Below, piece after piece: positions 42,169 to 50,917 of a stretch of DNA of 64,000 nucleotides (its first letter is position 1; each line of letters begins with the position of its first letter). The stretch comes from Salsipaludibacter albus (GTDB lineage: Bacteria > Actinomycetota > Nitriliruptoria > Nitriliruptorales > Nitriliruptoraceae): the NCBI RefSeq assembly GCF_019798055.1, contig NZ_JAHOPH010000011.1, forward strand, positions 1 to 64,000, in the 5' to 3' direction. The notes beneath the pieces were generated by a model. It was not told the origin of the DNA and ran no database searches. It saw only the letters and a program-made list of their open reading frames with translations. Position numbers and translations under genes: made by a program.

Positions 42169-42846
42169 GTGACCGACGCCCCGACGCCGTCCCGGGCGCG
42201 TTCCCTCCGGCCGCCCCTGCGGGTCGTGGTGGTGGACGACCACGACGTCGTCCGGGCCGGCCTGCGCGCCGGGTTGGGTGACCACCGGGTCGAGGTCGTC
42301 GCGGAGGCGGACGACGTGGCCTCGGCGGTCGACGTCGTGCGGTCGACCTCGCCGGAGGTGATGCTGCTGGACGTCCGGCTGCCCGGCGGGGGAGGTCCGG
42401 CGGTGCTGCGGGAGCTGGGCGAGGATGCGCCCCCGACCCTGGCCGTGTCCGCCTCCGACCAGCGCGACGACGTCGTGGCCACCGTCCGGGCCGGCGCGAC
42501 CGGCTACCTGCTCAAGACCAGTTCGGTGGCCGACATCGCGGCCGCGGTGCACGCCGTGCACGAGGGCCGCCCGGTCTTCTCGCCCGAGCTCGCCGGTCAC
42601 CTGCTCGACCTCGACAGCGGGGCCGCCGACGGGGTCGCGGACCCTGCCTGGGAGTCGCTGACCGACCGCGAGCGGGAGGTGCTGCGACTGCTGGCCCGGG
42701 GCCACCCGTACCGCCGCATCGCGGAGGACCTGGGCGTGGTGGCAAAGACCGTCGAGACCCATGTCCGCAACATCCTGCGCAAGCTGCAGGTCAGCAACCG
42801 GCACGAGGCGACGGTGTGGGCGATCGACCGCGGGTTCGACGCGTGA
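42169..42846 (+). CDS. NarL/FixJ-family response regulator
   Basis: A DNA-binding two-component regulator of 225 residues. The receiver domain has RVVVVDDHDVVRAGLRAGL (acidic pocket), the phospho-acceptor Asp in VMLLDVRLPGG, Ser/Thr in LAVSASDQ and the switch Lys in YLLKTSSVADI. The C-terminal LuxR-type HTH is LTDREREVLRLLARGHPYRRIAEDLGVVAKTVETHVRNILRKLQVSNRHEATVWA. The GTG at 42169 is preferred over an ATG at 42154 because of the ribosome site between them. The partner kinase is probably the sensor encoded at 44151-45356, with a membrane protein between. Confidence 0.92.
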   Translation: MTDAPTPSRARSLRPPLRVVVVDDHDVVRAGLRAGLGDHRVEVVAEADDVASAVDVVRSTSPEVMLLDVRLPGGGGPAVLRELGEDAPPTLAVSASDQRDDVVATVRAGATGYLLKTSSVADIAAAVHAVHEGRPVFSPELAGHLLDLDSGAADGVADPAWESLTDREREVLRLLARGHPYRRIAEDLGVVAKTVETHVRNILRKLQVSNRHEATVWAIDRGFDA

Positions 42847-42996
42847 CCCGCGGTCACGTTGGAGTTCCTCGCTCCGCTCGGAACGTCCAGCCCTCCTCCG
42901 GCGCCTGGCGGGGTCCGATCCGGCGTGTCCGGGTGATCCCTGAGGTGGGGGGCGGAGGGACAGGTCACGCTGGCGGAGCCAACGAAGGGCATCGCC

Positions 42997-44109
42997 GTGA
43001 ACACCTCCACCGTCCCACCCGACGCCTCCACGGGCAGCGTCCCACCCGCGCCACGCCTGGCGACCACGTCCGGGCCCCGGAGCCCGGCCCAGCTGTGGGC
43101 GCTGCTGCGTGACCGGCTGCCGGAACTGCTCGCCACGACCGGGACCGCCCTGCTGGTCGCCGCCGTCACCGGGTTCGTGGTGTCCCAGTGGCGGGCGCTG
43201 GACAACGTCGGCCAGGCCGGCCTCCTGGTCGCGGGATCGGTGGTGCTGACGCTCCAGGGCCAGTGGGCGTCGTCGCGCGAGGGACGGCTGGTCCGTCGGC
43301 TCGTGCCGCTGTCGTGGGCGGCCGCCGTGGGACTGACCCTGGTGGCCGTGCAGTTGCTGGCCGAGTTGGGGCTGCCCGCGACACCACGGCTGGGCATCGC
43401 CCTGGCCGGGGTCGTCGCCATGGCCCACGCGGCGTGGGCATGGCGCCAGCGACCGGGCTCGATCCTCCTGCAGGTCGTGACGGTGGCCTGCGCGCTCTAC
43501 GCGGTGGGCCCGCTCGGTGCCGCCCTGTCCGACACGTGGGGTGGCGTCGACGCCGTCGCGTGGCTGGCCGTCCCGGCCGAGGCCCTGTTCGGGATCACCG
43601 GTTCCGGGAGTGACGTGTTCGCGGTCGTCGCGATCGGCCACCTGGTCGTGGGCGTGGCGTGGCTGGCGGTGGGGCTGCAGCTCCCGGCGCCGGCCGCCGC
43701 GCGGACGGGGCGGATCGGCGGCTCGCTGGTGCTGGCCGTGGCGGCGTGCGAGCTCAACGCGATGTCGTCACCGATCGGCTCGAGCCTCGCCCTGCTGGTG
43801 GTCGTCGGTTTCCTGCTGGTCGGCCTGGCCCTGCGAGACGGGTTGCTGATCGGGTTCGGGTCGATGGCTGCACTGGTCACCGGGCTGCGGACGACGTGGT
43901 CGTTGTTCAGTGGCGAGACCGCGGTGACGGTGACGGTGGCGACCGCCGGCGTGGTGGCACTGCTCGCGGCGCTTCGCCTGGGCCGGGCCCGCGACGAGCA
44001 CGACGACGCGCGCGAGCCCGACGACGCCCCGTCCGACGCCGCCCCCGCGAGCCCGGCCGGCCGCGGTCCCGGGGTCGCGTCCGGTGACGCCCCGTCGACC
44101 TCGGCCTGA
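42997..44109 (+). CDS. multipass membrane protein in the two-component locus
   Basis: A 370-residue protein with about ten hydrophobic segments (for example TTGTALLVAAVTGFVVSQW, AGLLVAGSVVLTLQG and LALLVVVGFLLVGLALRDG). A Pro/Thr-rich N-terminus precedes it, and a charged tail (RLGRARDEHDDAREPDDAP) follows. No catalytic motif is seen. Its position between a response regulator and a histidine kinase suggests a target or a signal-sensing partner. GAAGGG lies 8 bases before the GTG start. The 150 bases upstream hold an imperfect inverted repeat near GGAGTTCCTCGCTCCGCTCGG. Confidence 0.8.
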   Translation: MNTSTVPPDASTGSVPPAPRLATTSGPRSPAQLWALLRDRLPELLATTGTALLVAAVTGFVVSQWRALDNVGQAGLLVAGSVVLTLQGQWASSREGRLVRRLVPLSWAAAVGLTLVAVQLLAELGLPATPRLGIALAGVVAMAHAAWAWRQRPGSILLQVVTVACALYAVGPLGAALSDTWGGVDAVAWLAVPAEALFGITGSGSDVFAVVAIGHLVVGVAWLAVGLQLPAPAAARTGRIGGSLVLAVAACELNAMSSPIGSSLALLVVVGFLLVGLALRDGLLIGFGSMAALVTGLRTTWSLFSGETAVTVTVATAGVVALLAALRLGRARDEHDDAREPDDAPSDAAPASPAGRGPGVASGDAPSTSA

Positions 44110-44137
44110 CCCGGCTGACGGGTGCTGGACGGGATGC

Positions 44138-44143
44138 GACACT
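44138..44143 (+). promoter_or_regulatory. possible leaderless -10 element GACACT for the sensor kinase
   Basis: GACACT lies 7 bases before the ATG at 44151. It departs from TAnnnT in the first base, so this is a weak call. Confidence 0.3.
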
Positions 44144-44150
44144 CGTGACC

Positions 44151-45356
44151 ATGGACACCCCCCAGCCCGAGCACGGACCGGATCCCGGGCCTGCCCGACC
44201 CCCGGTCGGACTGCAGGCCCGGTCGGCCGTGCGACTGCGGGCGGAGGCCATGCGGTTCCTGCGGCGGTTCGGCCTGGTGTCCGCGCTGTGGTCGGCACTC
44301 CTGGTGCTCGCCGCCCCGGTGATCGACCGGCCCGCACTGGTGTGGTCGGCGGTCGCCCTGCACGTCGCGTGGGCGCTCGTGGCCATGGTCGTCCGGGACG
44401 ACCGGGCCTGGTGGGCCGGGTGGTTCGTGGTCGCCGTCACCCTCGAGGTCGTGGCGCCACTTGCCGGCACCCGTGGCTGGTCGATCACGGGCGGGGCGAT
44501 CATCGTGGTCCTGGTCGGCGTGGCCCTGTCCGGTCGCCGGTCGTGGATCCTGGCCACGGTCGCCTCGCTCTCGGCGGTCGCCCTGGGGCGTTCCGTCCTC
44601 GCGACCGACTGGCCCCTGGCCAACGGCGTGGCGACGTGCCTGCTGTTCGCGTTCGGCGGGTTGGGCCTGGCCTGGCTCGTGGAACGGATCGTCGCCGTGG
44701 TGACCGAGCGCGACCGCCTCCAGGCACAGCTGCTGCAGGCCGAGACCGCCGCGGCACGGGCCACCGAACGGGCCGAGGCCGGGGCCCGCCTCCACGACAC
44801 CGTGCTGCAGCACCTCGCCGCGGTCGTGCACGCACCCGACCTCGCGACCGCCCGTCGCCACGCCGGGAGAGCCTCCAACGACCTGCGCCAGTTCCTCCGT
44901 CGTGATGCCGAGGAGACGACCTCGCTGCGGACCCTGGTCCAGCAGGAGGTCACGGCAGCGGCCGACGGGGTGGAGGTGTCGGTGTCGGTCTCGGGGGACC
45001 GGGCGCCGGACGAACGCGACCGGTTGCTGGTGGCCGCCACCGTCGAGGCCGTGCGCAACGCCGTGCGGCACGGTTCCCCACCGGTGCGGGTGCTGGCCGA
45101 GCTGGGTCCACGCGACGCCGCCCGGGTGTGGGTCGCCGACCACGGCGCAGGCTTCGACCCGACCACGACGCCTGCCGACCGACTGGGCGTGCGCGACTCG
45201 ATCCGGGGGCGGATGGCCCGCGCCGGTGGCAGCGCGACCCTGCTGGACCAGGCGGGCGACGCAGACCGCGGCACCGAGTGGGAGCTCGTCCTGCCGGCCA
45301 CCGACCCGGGCAGTGACGGGGACGACGGACCGGGGGCTCGCCCGGCCGGCACCTAG
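44151..45356 (+). CDS. NarL-system type sensor histidine kinase (HisKA_3)
   Basis: A 401-residue membrane sensor kinase. The N-terminus has about five hydrophobic segments (FGLVSALWSALLVLAAPVI, LVWSAVALHVAWALVAMVV and others). A coiled coil (VTERDRLQAQLLQAETAAARATERAEAG) leads into the H-box RLHDTVLQHLAAVVHA, with phospho-His in LHD. The ATPase domain has the N-box ATVEAVRNAVRHG and the G-box VADHGAGFDP. It probably phosphorylates the regulator encoded 1.3 kb upstream. The ATG at 44151 is chosen over a GTG at 44145. Its TAG stop overlaps the next gene's -10 box. Confidence 0.9.
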   Translation: MDTPQPEHGPDPGPARPPVGLQARSAVRLRAEAMRFLRRFGLVSALWSALLVLAAPVIDRPALVWSAVALHVAWALVAMVVRDDRAWWAGWFVVAVTLEVVAPLAGTRGWSITGGAIIVVLVGVALSGRRSWILATVASLSAVALGRSVLATDWPLANGVATCLLFAFGGLGLAWLVERIVAVVTERDRLQAQLLQAETAAARATERAEAGARLHDTVLQHLAAVVHAPDLATARRHAGRASNDLRQFLRRDAEETTSLRTLVQQEVTAAADGVEVSVSVSGDRAPDERDRLLVAATVEAVRNAVRHGSPPVRVLAELGPRDAARVWVADHGAGFDPTTTPADRLGVRDSIRGRMARAGGSATLLDQAGDADRGTEWELVLPATDPGSDGDDGPGARPAGT

Positions 45357-45359
45357 ACT
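45354..45359 (+). promoter_or_regulatory. leaderless -10 element TAGACT overlapping the upstream stop
   Basis: TAGACT ends 7 bases before the ATG at 45367, and its TAG is the stop of the sensor kinase gene. This is the second such overlap in the window. Confidence 0.5.
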
Positions 45360-45366
45360 CCTCGCC

Positions 45367-46146
45367 ATGGCCGTCCGGGACCTGCTCTACCACGTCTACG
45401 AACGCCGGCTCGAGCGTGAGCTCGCCGGGGGCACCCTGCCACGCCACGTGGGCGTGATCCTCGACGGCAACCGGCGCTACGCACGGGAGCGGGGACTGGC
45501 GTCCGTCGCCGAGGGCTACCTCGCCGGTGCCGACCGGATCCCCGACCTGCTCGACTGGTGCTTCGAGCTGCGCATCCCCTACGTGACGTTGTGGTTGTTG
45601 TCGACCGACAACCTCAGCCGCGCCGACGACGAGCTCACCCACCTCCTCGACATCATCGTCGGGACGGTCCAGTCGATCGCGTCGGCCCCCAGCACGGCGA
45701 CCCGGAAGCTGCGGGTCACCGCCGTCGGGGTGCTGGACGCGCTGCCGGTCGACGTCCGTGAGGCACTGGAGGAGGCCTGCGCCGCGACGGCCGACAACGA
45801 CGGCTTCCACGTCCAGATCGCGGTCGGCTACGGGGGTCGCAAGGAGATCACCGACGCCCTGCGCAGCTGGATGCGGGCCCAGGACCGGGACGGCCACACC
45901 CTGGCCGACGCCGCCGAGGCGCTCGTGCCGGCCGACATCGGTGACCACCTCTACACGACCGGGTTCCCCGACCCCGACCTGATCATCCGGACCTCCGGCG
46001 AGCTGCGGTTGTCCGGCTTCCTCCTGTGGCAGTCGGCCCACAGCGAGTTCTACTTCTGCGATCCGTACTGGCCCGACTTCCGCAAGGTCGACTTCCTGCG
46101 CGCCCTGCGTGACTACGCCGGCCGTGCCCGCCGCTTCGGTCGCTAG
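45367..46146 (+). CDS. uppS: cis-prenyl diphosphate synthase (UppS family)
   Basis: Adds isoprene units in cis to make polyprenyl diphosphate, the lipid carrier for cell-wall and polysaccharide precursors. The 259-residue protein has the catalytic Asp and phosphate-binding GVILDGNRRYARERG. Further motifs are WLLSTDNLSRADDEL, IAVGYGGRKEI and DPDLIIRTSGELRLSGFLLWQSAHSEFYF, ending FCDPYWPDFRKVDFLRALRDY. It resembles the mycobacterial Rv1086-type short-chain synthase at least as much as the long-chain Rv2361c-type; chain length cannot be read here. The leaderless promoter overlaps the kinase stop. Confidence 0.92.
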   Translation: MAVRDLLYHVYERRLERELAGGTLPRHVGVILDGNRRYARERGLASVAEGYLAGADRIPDLLDWCFELRIPYVTLWLLSTDNLSRADDELTHLLDIIVGTVQSIASAPSTATRKLRVTAVGVLDALPVDVREALEEACAATADNDGFHVQIAVGYGGRKEITDALRSWMRAQDRDGHTLADAAEALVPADIGDHLYTTGFPDPDLIIRTSGELRLSGFLLWQSAHSEFYFCDPYWPDFRKVDFLRALRDYAGRARRFGR

Positions 46147-46151
46147 CCCCG

Positions 46152-46186
46152 GGTCGTCGGTCGTCGGTCGTCGGTCGCCAGTCGCC
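46152..46186. repeat. short tandem GTCGTCG-type repeat
   Basis: The 7-base unit GTCGTCG (last copies GTCGCCA/GTCGCCC) occurs five times just after the prenyl synthase stop. It may be replication slippage. From 46147 to 46534 no gene is well supported. Confidence 0.5.
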
Positions 46187-46352
46187 CGACCGGCGCCGTC
46201 GCAGATGCTCGGAACGCGCGAGGTGCGTCGCTACGTTCGCCAGCGTCGATGCGACCCGAGGTGCACATGCCCCCACCCAGCAGGTCGACCGCGCTCCCCA
46301 GGAGCGTGGCTGGCCAGCCCGACCTGCCGGTCGTCGCCGCGACCTTCCTGTT

Positions 46353-46377
46353 GACGCCGCCCCGTGTGGGCGGCGTC
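46353..46377. terminator. hairpin between uppS and phoH
   Basis: GACGCCGCCC (46353-46362) and GGGCGGCGTC (46368-46377) form a perfect 10-bp stem with a 5-base loop, followed by GTTGCGTT. It separates the uppS and phoH transcripts. Confidence 0.6.
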
Positions 46378-46534
46378 GTTGCGTTCACCGACCGTCGGTT
46401 CCGGGTCGCCGCCCGGGGGCCGTGGTCGACCGAGTTCACCCCGTGCCTGCCGATCGTGCGACGACCCCGTCGTTGAACGGACGGCCGGCCGCCCACCCGG
46501 CCCCGCGCGCATCCGACCCGACAAGGCCCACCAC

Positions 46535-47875
46535 GTGACCGACCCCGCCAGCAGCACCTACGTCCTCGACACCTGCGTCCTGCTCGCCGACCCCGCCGCC
46601 CTGATGCGCTTCGACGAACACGAGGTGGTCCTGCCACTGGTCGTGATCGAGGAGCTCGACCGCAAGAAGGCCCTGCTCGACGACGTGGGTCGCAACGCCC
46701 GCATCGCCCTGCGCACCATCGAGGAGCTGCGCACGTCCGGATCGGGACGCCTCGCCGACGGGGTCGAGCTCGACCACGGGGGCACCTTCCGGATCGAGTC
46801 CAACCACGTCGACGTCGCGCTGCCGGCCTACCTCGACCCGAACAAGCCCGACCACCGCATCCTCGGCGTGGCGATGGGCCTGGGCGGGATCCTGGTCACC
46901 AAGGACGCCGCGCTGCGGATCAAGGCCTCGCAGCTGGAGGTCGAGGCGCAGGACTACCGCGGCGACACCGCCCGTGACGCCGAGCACTGGGACGGGGTGC
47001 GCGACCTGCAGGTCGACCTGACGACCATCGACCTGCTGCACCAGGACGGCAAGGTGATGTTGGTCGACGGGACCGAGCGCGACCTGGTGCTCAACGAGTG
47101 CCTGGTGCTCCACGGCGGACCGTCGACGTCGGCCCTGGGCCGGGTGATCGACGTCGGTGAGGACGGTGCGGTGACGGTCCACCGGGTGCTGGGCCAGCGC
47201 GAGGTGTTCGGGATGTCGCCCCGCGACGTCCGCCAGACCTTCGCGATCGACCTGCTCCTGGACCCGCGGGTGCCGTGCGTGTCGCTGATGGGCATGGCCG
47301 GCACCGGCAAGACCTTCCTGGCACTCGCGGCCGGTCTCGAGCAGGTGCTGCAGGCGACGGCGTATCGCCGGTTGTCGGTCTACCGCCCACTGGTGGCGGT
47401 CGGACGCCAGGACATCGGCTACCTCCCGGGCGACCTGGACGAGAAGCTGGCCCCGTGGATGGCCGCCGTGCACGACAACCTGTACGCGCTGATGCGTCGT
47501 GACAGCGGGCGCCCCAGCAGCCGTGACCACCGCCAAGTCCAGTCCAACATCGAGGCGCTGGTCGACCGTGGCCAGCTCGAGCTCGCCGCGATCACCTACC
47601 TGCGTGGTCGCTCGATCACCGACGAGTTCGTCGTGGTCGACGAGGCCCAGAACATCGAGTTGTCGGCCCTGAAGGTGGTGCTGACCCGGATGGGCAACGG
47701 CTCCAAGGTCGTGTTCTGTGGCGACCTCGGCCAGGTCGACAACCCCTACATCTCGCCCTACGGCGGGATGGCCGCGCTGATCGAGAAGCTCAAGGGCACC
47801 TCGCTGTTCGGCCACGTCACCCTCTCCAAGGGCGTGCGCTCCCCCCTCGCCGAACACGCCGCCACCATCTTCTGA
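46535..47875 (+). CDS. phoH: PIN-domain PhoH protein (PhoH2-type RNase/ATPase)
   Basis: An RNA-acting ATPase: an N-terminal PIN ribonuclease domain fused to a PhoH NTPase. In 446 residues the PIN part shows STYVLDTCVLLADPAAL (first Asp), EELDRKK, RNARIALRTIEEL and the later acidic set LVTKDAALRIKA. The PhoH domain has Walker A GMAGTGKTFLALAAG and Walker B VVVDEAQNIE. In mycobacteria the homologue unwinds and cleaves RNA. The upstream antitoxin-like gene (phoAT) described there was not found. The GTG at 46535 follows AAGG. It lies in the greA-uppS-phoH neighbourhood. Confidence 0.92.
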   Translation: MTDPASSTYVLDTCVLLADPAALMRFDEHEVVLPLVVIEELDRKKALLDDVGRNARIALRTIEELRTSGSGRLADGVELDHGGTFRIESNHVDVALPAYLDPNKPDHRILGVAMGLGGILVTKDAALRIKASQLEVEAQDYRGDTARDAEHWDGVRDLQVDLTTIDLLHQDGKVMLVDGTERDLVLNECLVLHGGPSTSALGRVIDVGEDGAVTVHRVLGQREVFGMSPRDVRQTFAIDLLLDPRVPCVSLMGMAGTGKTFLALAAGLEQVLQATAYRRLSVYRPLVAVGRQDIGYLPGDLDEKLAPWMAAVHDNLYALMRRDSGRPSSRDHRQVQSNIEALVDRGQLELAAITYLRGRSITDEFVVVDEAQNIELSALKVVLTRMGNGSKVVFCGDLGQVDNPYISPYGGMAALIEKLKGTSLFGHVTLSKGVRSPLAEHAATIF

Positions 47876-47892
47876 AGGTCGGGCCGAGTCCA

Positions 47893-47940
47893 TCGAGTGT
47901 GCGGATCGAGGTCACCCACGGCCGCGATCCGCACACTCGA
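47893..47940. terminator. long perfect inverted repeat after phoH
   Basis: Two 16-base arms (TCGAGTGTGCGGATCG at 47893-47908 and its complement at 47925-47940) flank a 16-base loop. It starts 18 bases after the phoH stop and may terminate transcription. In size and sequence it resembles the element at 8557-8604. Confidence 0.65.
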
Positions 47941-47947
47941 CGTCTCC

Positions 47948-48055
47948 GGAGCGGCGCTGGAGTTGTCCGGAGCGGCGGGGGAGTTGCGAACGAAGCGGCG
48001 CTGGAGTTGTCCGGAGCGGCGCTGGAGTTGTCCGGAGCGGCGCTGGAGTTGCGAG
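47948..48055. repeat. 21-bp tandem repeat array
   Basis: Five imperfect copies of a 21-base unit beginning GGAGCGGCGCTGGAGTTG start at 47948, 47969, 47992, 48013 and 48034. The second copy carries two extra bases and a GAGTTGCGAACGA variant. It lies in the phoH-proS gap. Confidence 0.75.
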
Positions 48056-48060
48056 CGAAG

Positions 48061-48122
48061 CGAGCACACTCCCACGTGGGCGCAGCCCACGCGAGCACAC
48101 TCCAACGTGGGCGGAGCCCACG
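48061..48122. repeat. two 31-bp direct repeats with hairpins
   Basis: A 31-base unit starting CGAGCACACTCC is repeated at 48061-48091 and 48092-48122, with two changes. Each holds a CGTGGGC-3-base-GCCCACG hairpin. They end 7 bases before the proS -10 box and could bind a regulator or be simple repeats. Confidence 0.7.
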
Positions 48123-48128
48123 CGGTTG

Positions 48129-48134
48129 TAGGCT
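48129..48134 (+). promoter_or_regulatory. -10 element TAGGCT for proS
   Basis: TAGGCT predicts a start near 48141 and a leader of about 57 bases before the ATG at 48198. Confidence 0.4.
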
Positions 48135-48197
48135 CGGGGGCCGCGGCCGGCAGTGTCCGGCGTGATCCGCCTTCCCACCTCACAGGACCGAGCCCCC

Positions 48198-49964
48198 ATG
48201 CCCACCCGGATGTCGTCGTTCTTCCTGCGCACGCTGCGAGAGGACCCGGCGGACGCAGAGGTGCCGTCGCACCGCCTGCTGGTCCGGGGTGGCTACGTCC
48301 GTCGCGTCGCGCCCGGGATCTTCACGTGGCTGCCGCTGGGCTGGAAGGTCTACCGCAACGTCGAGCGCGTGGTCCGCGAGCAGATGGACGCCGCCGGGTT
48401 CCAGGAGCTGCACTTCCCGGCCCTGCTGCCCCGTGGTCCCTACGAGGCCTCCAACCGGTGGACCGAGTACGGCGACAACGTCTTCCGGGTCAAGGACCGA
48501 CGCGACAACGACTTCATGCTCGGGCCGACCCACGAGGAGTTCTTCACCCTCACGGTCAAGGACCTGTACGACTCGTACCGGGACCTGCCGTTGGCGATCT
48601 ACCAGATCCAGACGAAGTACCGCGACGAGTCCCGCCCCCGCGCCGGGATCCTGCGTGGCCGCGAGTTCGTGATGAAGGACTCGTACTCGTTCGACCTCGA
48701 CGACGCCGGGCTGGACGCCTCCTACGAGCGCCACCGCGCCGCCTACGAGTCGACCTTCGACCGACTCGGGCTGGAGTACGTGACGGTGTCGGCGATGTCG
48801 GGCGCGATGGGCGGGTCGGCCTCCGAGGAGTTCCTGGCCCCGTGCGACTCGGGTGAGGACACCTACGTCGCATGCACGTCCTGCGACTACGCCGCCAACG
48901 CCGAGGCGGTCCGGTTCCCGGTCGCCGACCCGGTCGACGCGACCGACGCCCCCGCCGCCCACGTCGAGGACACCCCCGAGACGCCGACCATCCAGACCCT
49001 GGTCGACCTGTCCAACGGGCGTGACGACCTCGCCCGCGACGACCGCGAGTGGACCGCGGCCGACACGCTCAAGAACGTCGTGGTCATGATCAGCCAGCCC
49101 GACGGCACCCGCGAGCCGCTGGCGATCGGCGTGCCCGGCGACCGCGACGTCGACATGAAGCGCCTGGAGGCCGAGTTCGAGCCGGCCGTCGTCGAGGCGT
49201 TCACCCCCGAGGACTTCGCCGCACACCCCCAGCTCGCCAAGGGCTACATCGGCCCCGGCGAGGACGTGCTCGGCCAGGGCGGGATCCGCTACCTGCTCGA
49301 CCCGCGCATCGCCGAGGGGTCGCGCTGGATCACCGGGGCGAACGCCCCCGGCAACCACGTCTACGACCTGGTCGCCGGACGCGACTTCCCGGTCGAGGGA
49401 CGCATCGACGTCGCCGACATCCGCGAGGGGGACCCGTGCCCCAACTGCGGCGGGGACCTGACCCTGGCCCGTGGCATCGAGGTGGGCCACATCTTCAAGC
49501 TCGGCCGGCGCTACGCCGAGGCGCTCGACCTCACCGTCCAGGACGAGTCGGGCACCAACGTCGTCGTCACGATGGGCAGCTACGGCATCGGGGTGTCCCG
49601 CGCCGTCGCCGCGATCGTCGAGCAGTCCCACGACGACGCCGGCATGGTCTGGCCCCGGTCGGTCACGCCGTTCGACGTCCACCTCCTGACCGCGGGCAAG
49701 TCCGACGACCATGCCGCAGCGGCCGAGTCACTGGCCGCCGAGATCGAGGCGGCCGGGATGTCGGTGCTCTACGACGACCGGGACGCCAGCGCCGGCGTGA
49801 AGTTCAACGACGCGGACCTGCTCGGGATGCCCACCATCGTGGTGGTCGGCCGGGGCCTGAAGAACGGCGAGGTGGAGGTCAAGGACCGCGCCACCGGGGA
49901 CCGTCGCGACGTGCCGTTCGATGCGTTGGTCGAGACCCTGGTGGCCGACGCCGCCCGCGCCTGA
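48198..49964 (+). CDS. proS: prolyl-tRNA synthetase
   Basis: Charges tRNA-Pro in the cytoplasm. 588 residues, the bacterial type with an insertion (editing) domain between motifs 2 and 3. [47 protein letters not shown] opens the catalytic core. Motif 1/2 text includes [17 protein letters not shown] and the TPHEE-like HEE, with [26 protein letters not shown]. The editing domain covers about residues 230-390. Motif 3 is [11 protein letters not shown], followed by the anticodon-binding domain ([26 protein letters not shown]). The ATG at 48198 matches the family N-terminus; earlier in-frame codons are in the leader. Confidence 0.95.
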   Translation: MPTRMSSFFLRTLREDPADAEVPSHRLLVRGGYVRRVAPGIFTWLPLGWKVYRNVERVVREQMDAAGFQELHFPALLPRGPYEASNRWTEYGDNVFRVKDRRDNDFMLGPTHEEFFTLTVKDLYDSYRDLPLAIYQIQTKYRDESRPRAGILRGREFVMKDSYSFDLDDAGLDASYERHRAAYESTFDRLGLEYVTVSAMSGAMGGSASEEFLAPCDSGEDTYVACTSCDYAANAEAVRFPVADPVDATDAPAAHVEDTPETPTIQTLVDLSNGRDDLARDDREWTAADTLKNVVVMISQPDGTREPLAIGVPGDRDVDMKRLEAEFEPAVVEAFTPEDFAAHPQLAKGYIGPGEDVLGQGGIRYLLDPRIAEGSRWITGANAPGNHVYDLVAGRDFPVEGRIDVADIREGDPCPNCGGDLTLARGIEVGHIFKLGRRYAEALDLTVQDESGTNVVVTMGSYGIGVSRAVAAIVEQSHDDAGMVWPRSVTPFDVHLLTAGKSDDHAAAAESLAAEIEAAGMSVLYDDRDASAGVKFNDADLLGMPTIVVVGRGLKNGEVEVKDRATGDRRDVPFDALVETLVADAARA

Positions 49965-49966
49965 CC

Positions 49967-50008
49967 CCCGGGTTCACGACGGCTGCCGCTTCGTGCCGGA
50001 CACCCGGG
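49967..50008. terminator. nested hairpin between convergent proS and DUF4230 genes
   Basis: CCCGGGT (49967-49973) pairs with ACCCGGG (50002-50008), and CACGA (49975-49979) with TCGTG (49991-49995) inside it. It starts 3 bases after the proS stop and serves two convergent genes. Confidence 0.55.
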
Positions 50009-50036
50009 TCCACGGCCGAGGCCGCCCGGGCCGGGA

Positions 50037-50678
50037 TCAGCCGCGTCCCTGGTCGGCGTCGTCGAAGGTGATCTCGACCTCGTCGAAGCCGGCGCTGGTG
50101 AACAGCTCGGTCAGGGCCAGCTCGGTGTTGTCCCGGGCCCGCTGGAGCAGCCCGTCCGCCAGCGCGGCGTCGACCATCAACTCCTCGGCGGCCAGGCGAG
50201 CGGACCGCTCGAGGTCGTCGTCGCCCCCCGTGAGCAGCCCCGTGTCACGGTCGTAGACCCGGGTCTGGTCGTTGTCGACCTCGATGGCGGTGATGCCGGG
50301 CGACGGCAGGCGCAGGCTGATCGTGTTCGCCTCCTCGTCGATCGTGACGTCGTCGTCGTCGACCATCGACAGGTCCACGCCGGCCGAGATCCGCGCCACG
50401 GCGAACAGGAAGATCCGGTCGCCCGTGGCCCAGTCGAGCCAGCCCCGGTCCTGGCCCTTCTCGACCGTGGTGGACTCGACGACCTCGACCGTGGACAGCT
50501 CCGACAGGCGACGCACCGACTGGACGATGACCGGTCCCGAGCGGTCGATCTCGCCGCCGCGGTCGAACAGCGACCCGAGCGGGTCGAACGTGGCGACACT
50601 GCCGGTCACCAGCAGCGTCACCAGGACCCCGATCACGAGCCACGGCAGCCAGCCCGTGCGCCGCGCCTGCTCGGCCAT
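50037..50678 (-). CDS. DUF4230 family membrane-anchored protein
   Basis: 213 residues. A short basic N-terminus (MAEQARRTG) and one hydrophobic helix (WLPWLVIGVLVTLLVTGSVATF) suggest an anchor. The outside domain has the DUF4230 pattern: VIVQSVRRLSELSTVEVVESTTVEK, then FLFAVARISAGVDLSMVDDDDVTIDEEANTISLRLPSPGITAIEVDNDQTRVYDRDTGLL, and a helical C-terminus. The role is unknown. The ATG at 50678 has GGAGG 5-6 bases upstream. Confidence 0.85.
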   Translation of the reverse strand: MAEQARRTGWLPWLVIGVLVTLLVTGSVATFDPLGSLFDRGGEIDRSGPVIVQSVRRLSELSTVEVVESTTVEKGQDRGWLDWATGDRIFLFAVARISAGVDLSMVDDDDVTIDEEANTISLRLPSPGITAIEVDNDQTRVYDRDTGLLTGGDDDLERSARLAAEELMVDAALADGLLQRARDNTELALTELFTSAGFDEVEITFDDADQGRG

Positions 50679-50917
50679 GCCTGCCTCCGCCGTCGGTCCC
50701 ACGCCCGAGTGTCCGGGCATGGCCGCCCGGGTGACCGTACTGCCCGCCCGGGTCGACGGTCCCGGACACGCCGGGACCGTCCCGCGGCCTGCCCGGACAC
50801 GCAACGTCCAGGGCCCGTCGTGCCCCGCCGCACTGGCCCGGGTGGGATGATGTCGGCCGACATGCAACCGCGGGGCGTCGCGCGACGTCCGACCGGCAGA
50901 CCGATTGGGGAGCCACC

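Noticed and set aside
46249-46476. 75-residue gene upstream of phoH, as a possible antitoxin
   Set aside because: It reads through the strong terminator hairpin at 46353-46377, has no ribosome site and no similarity I recognise.
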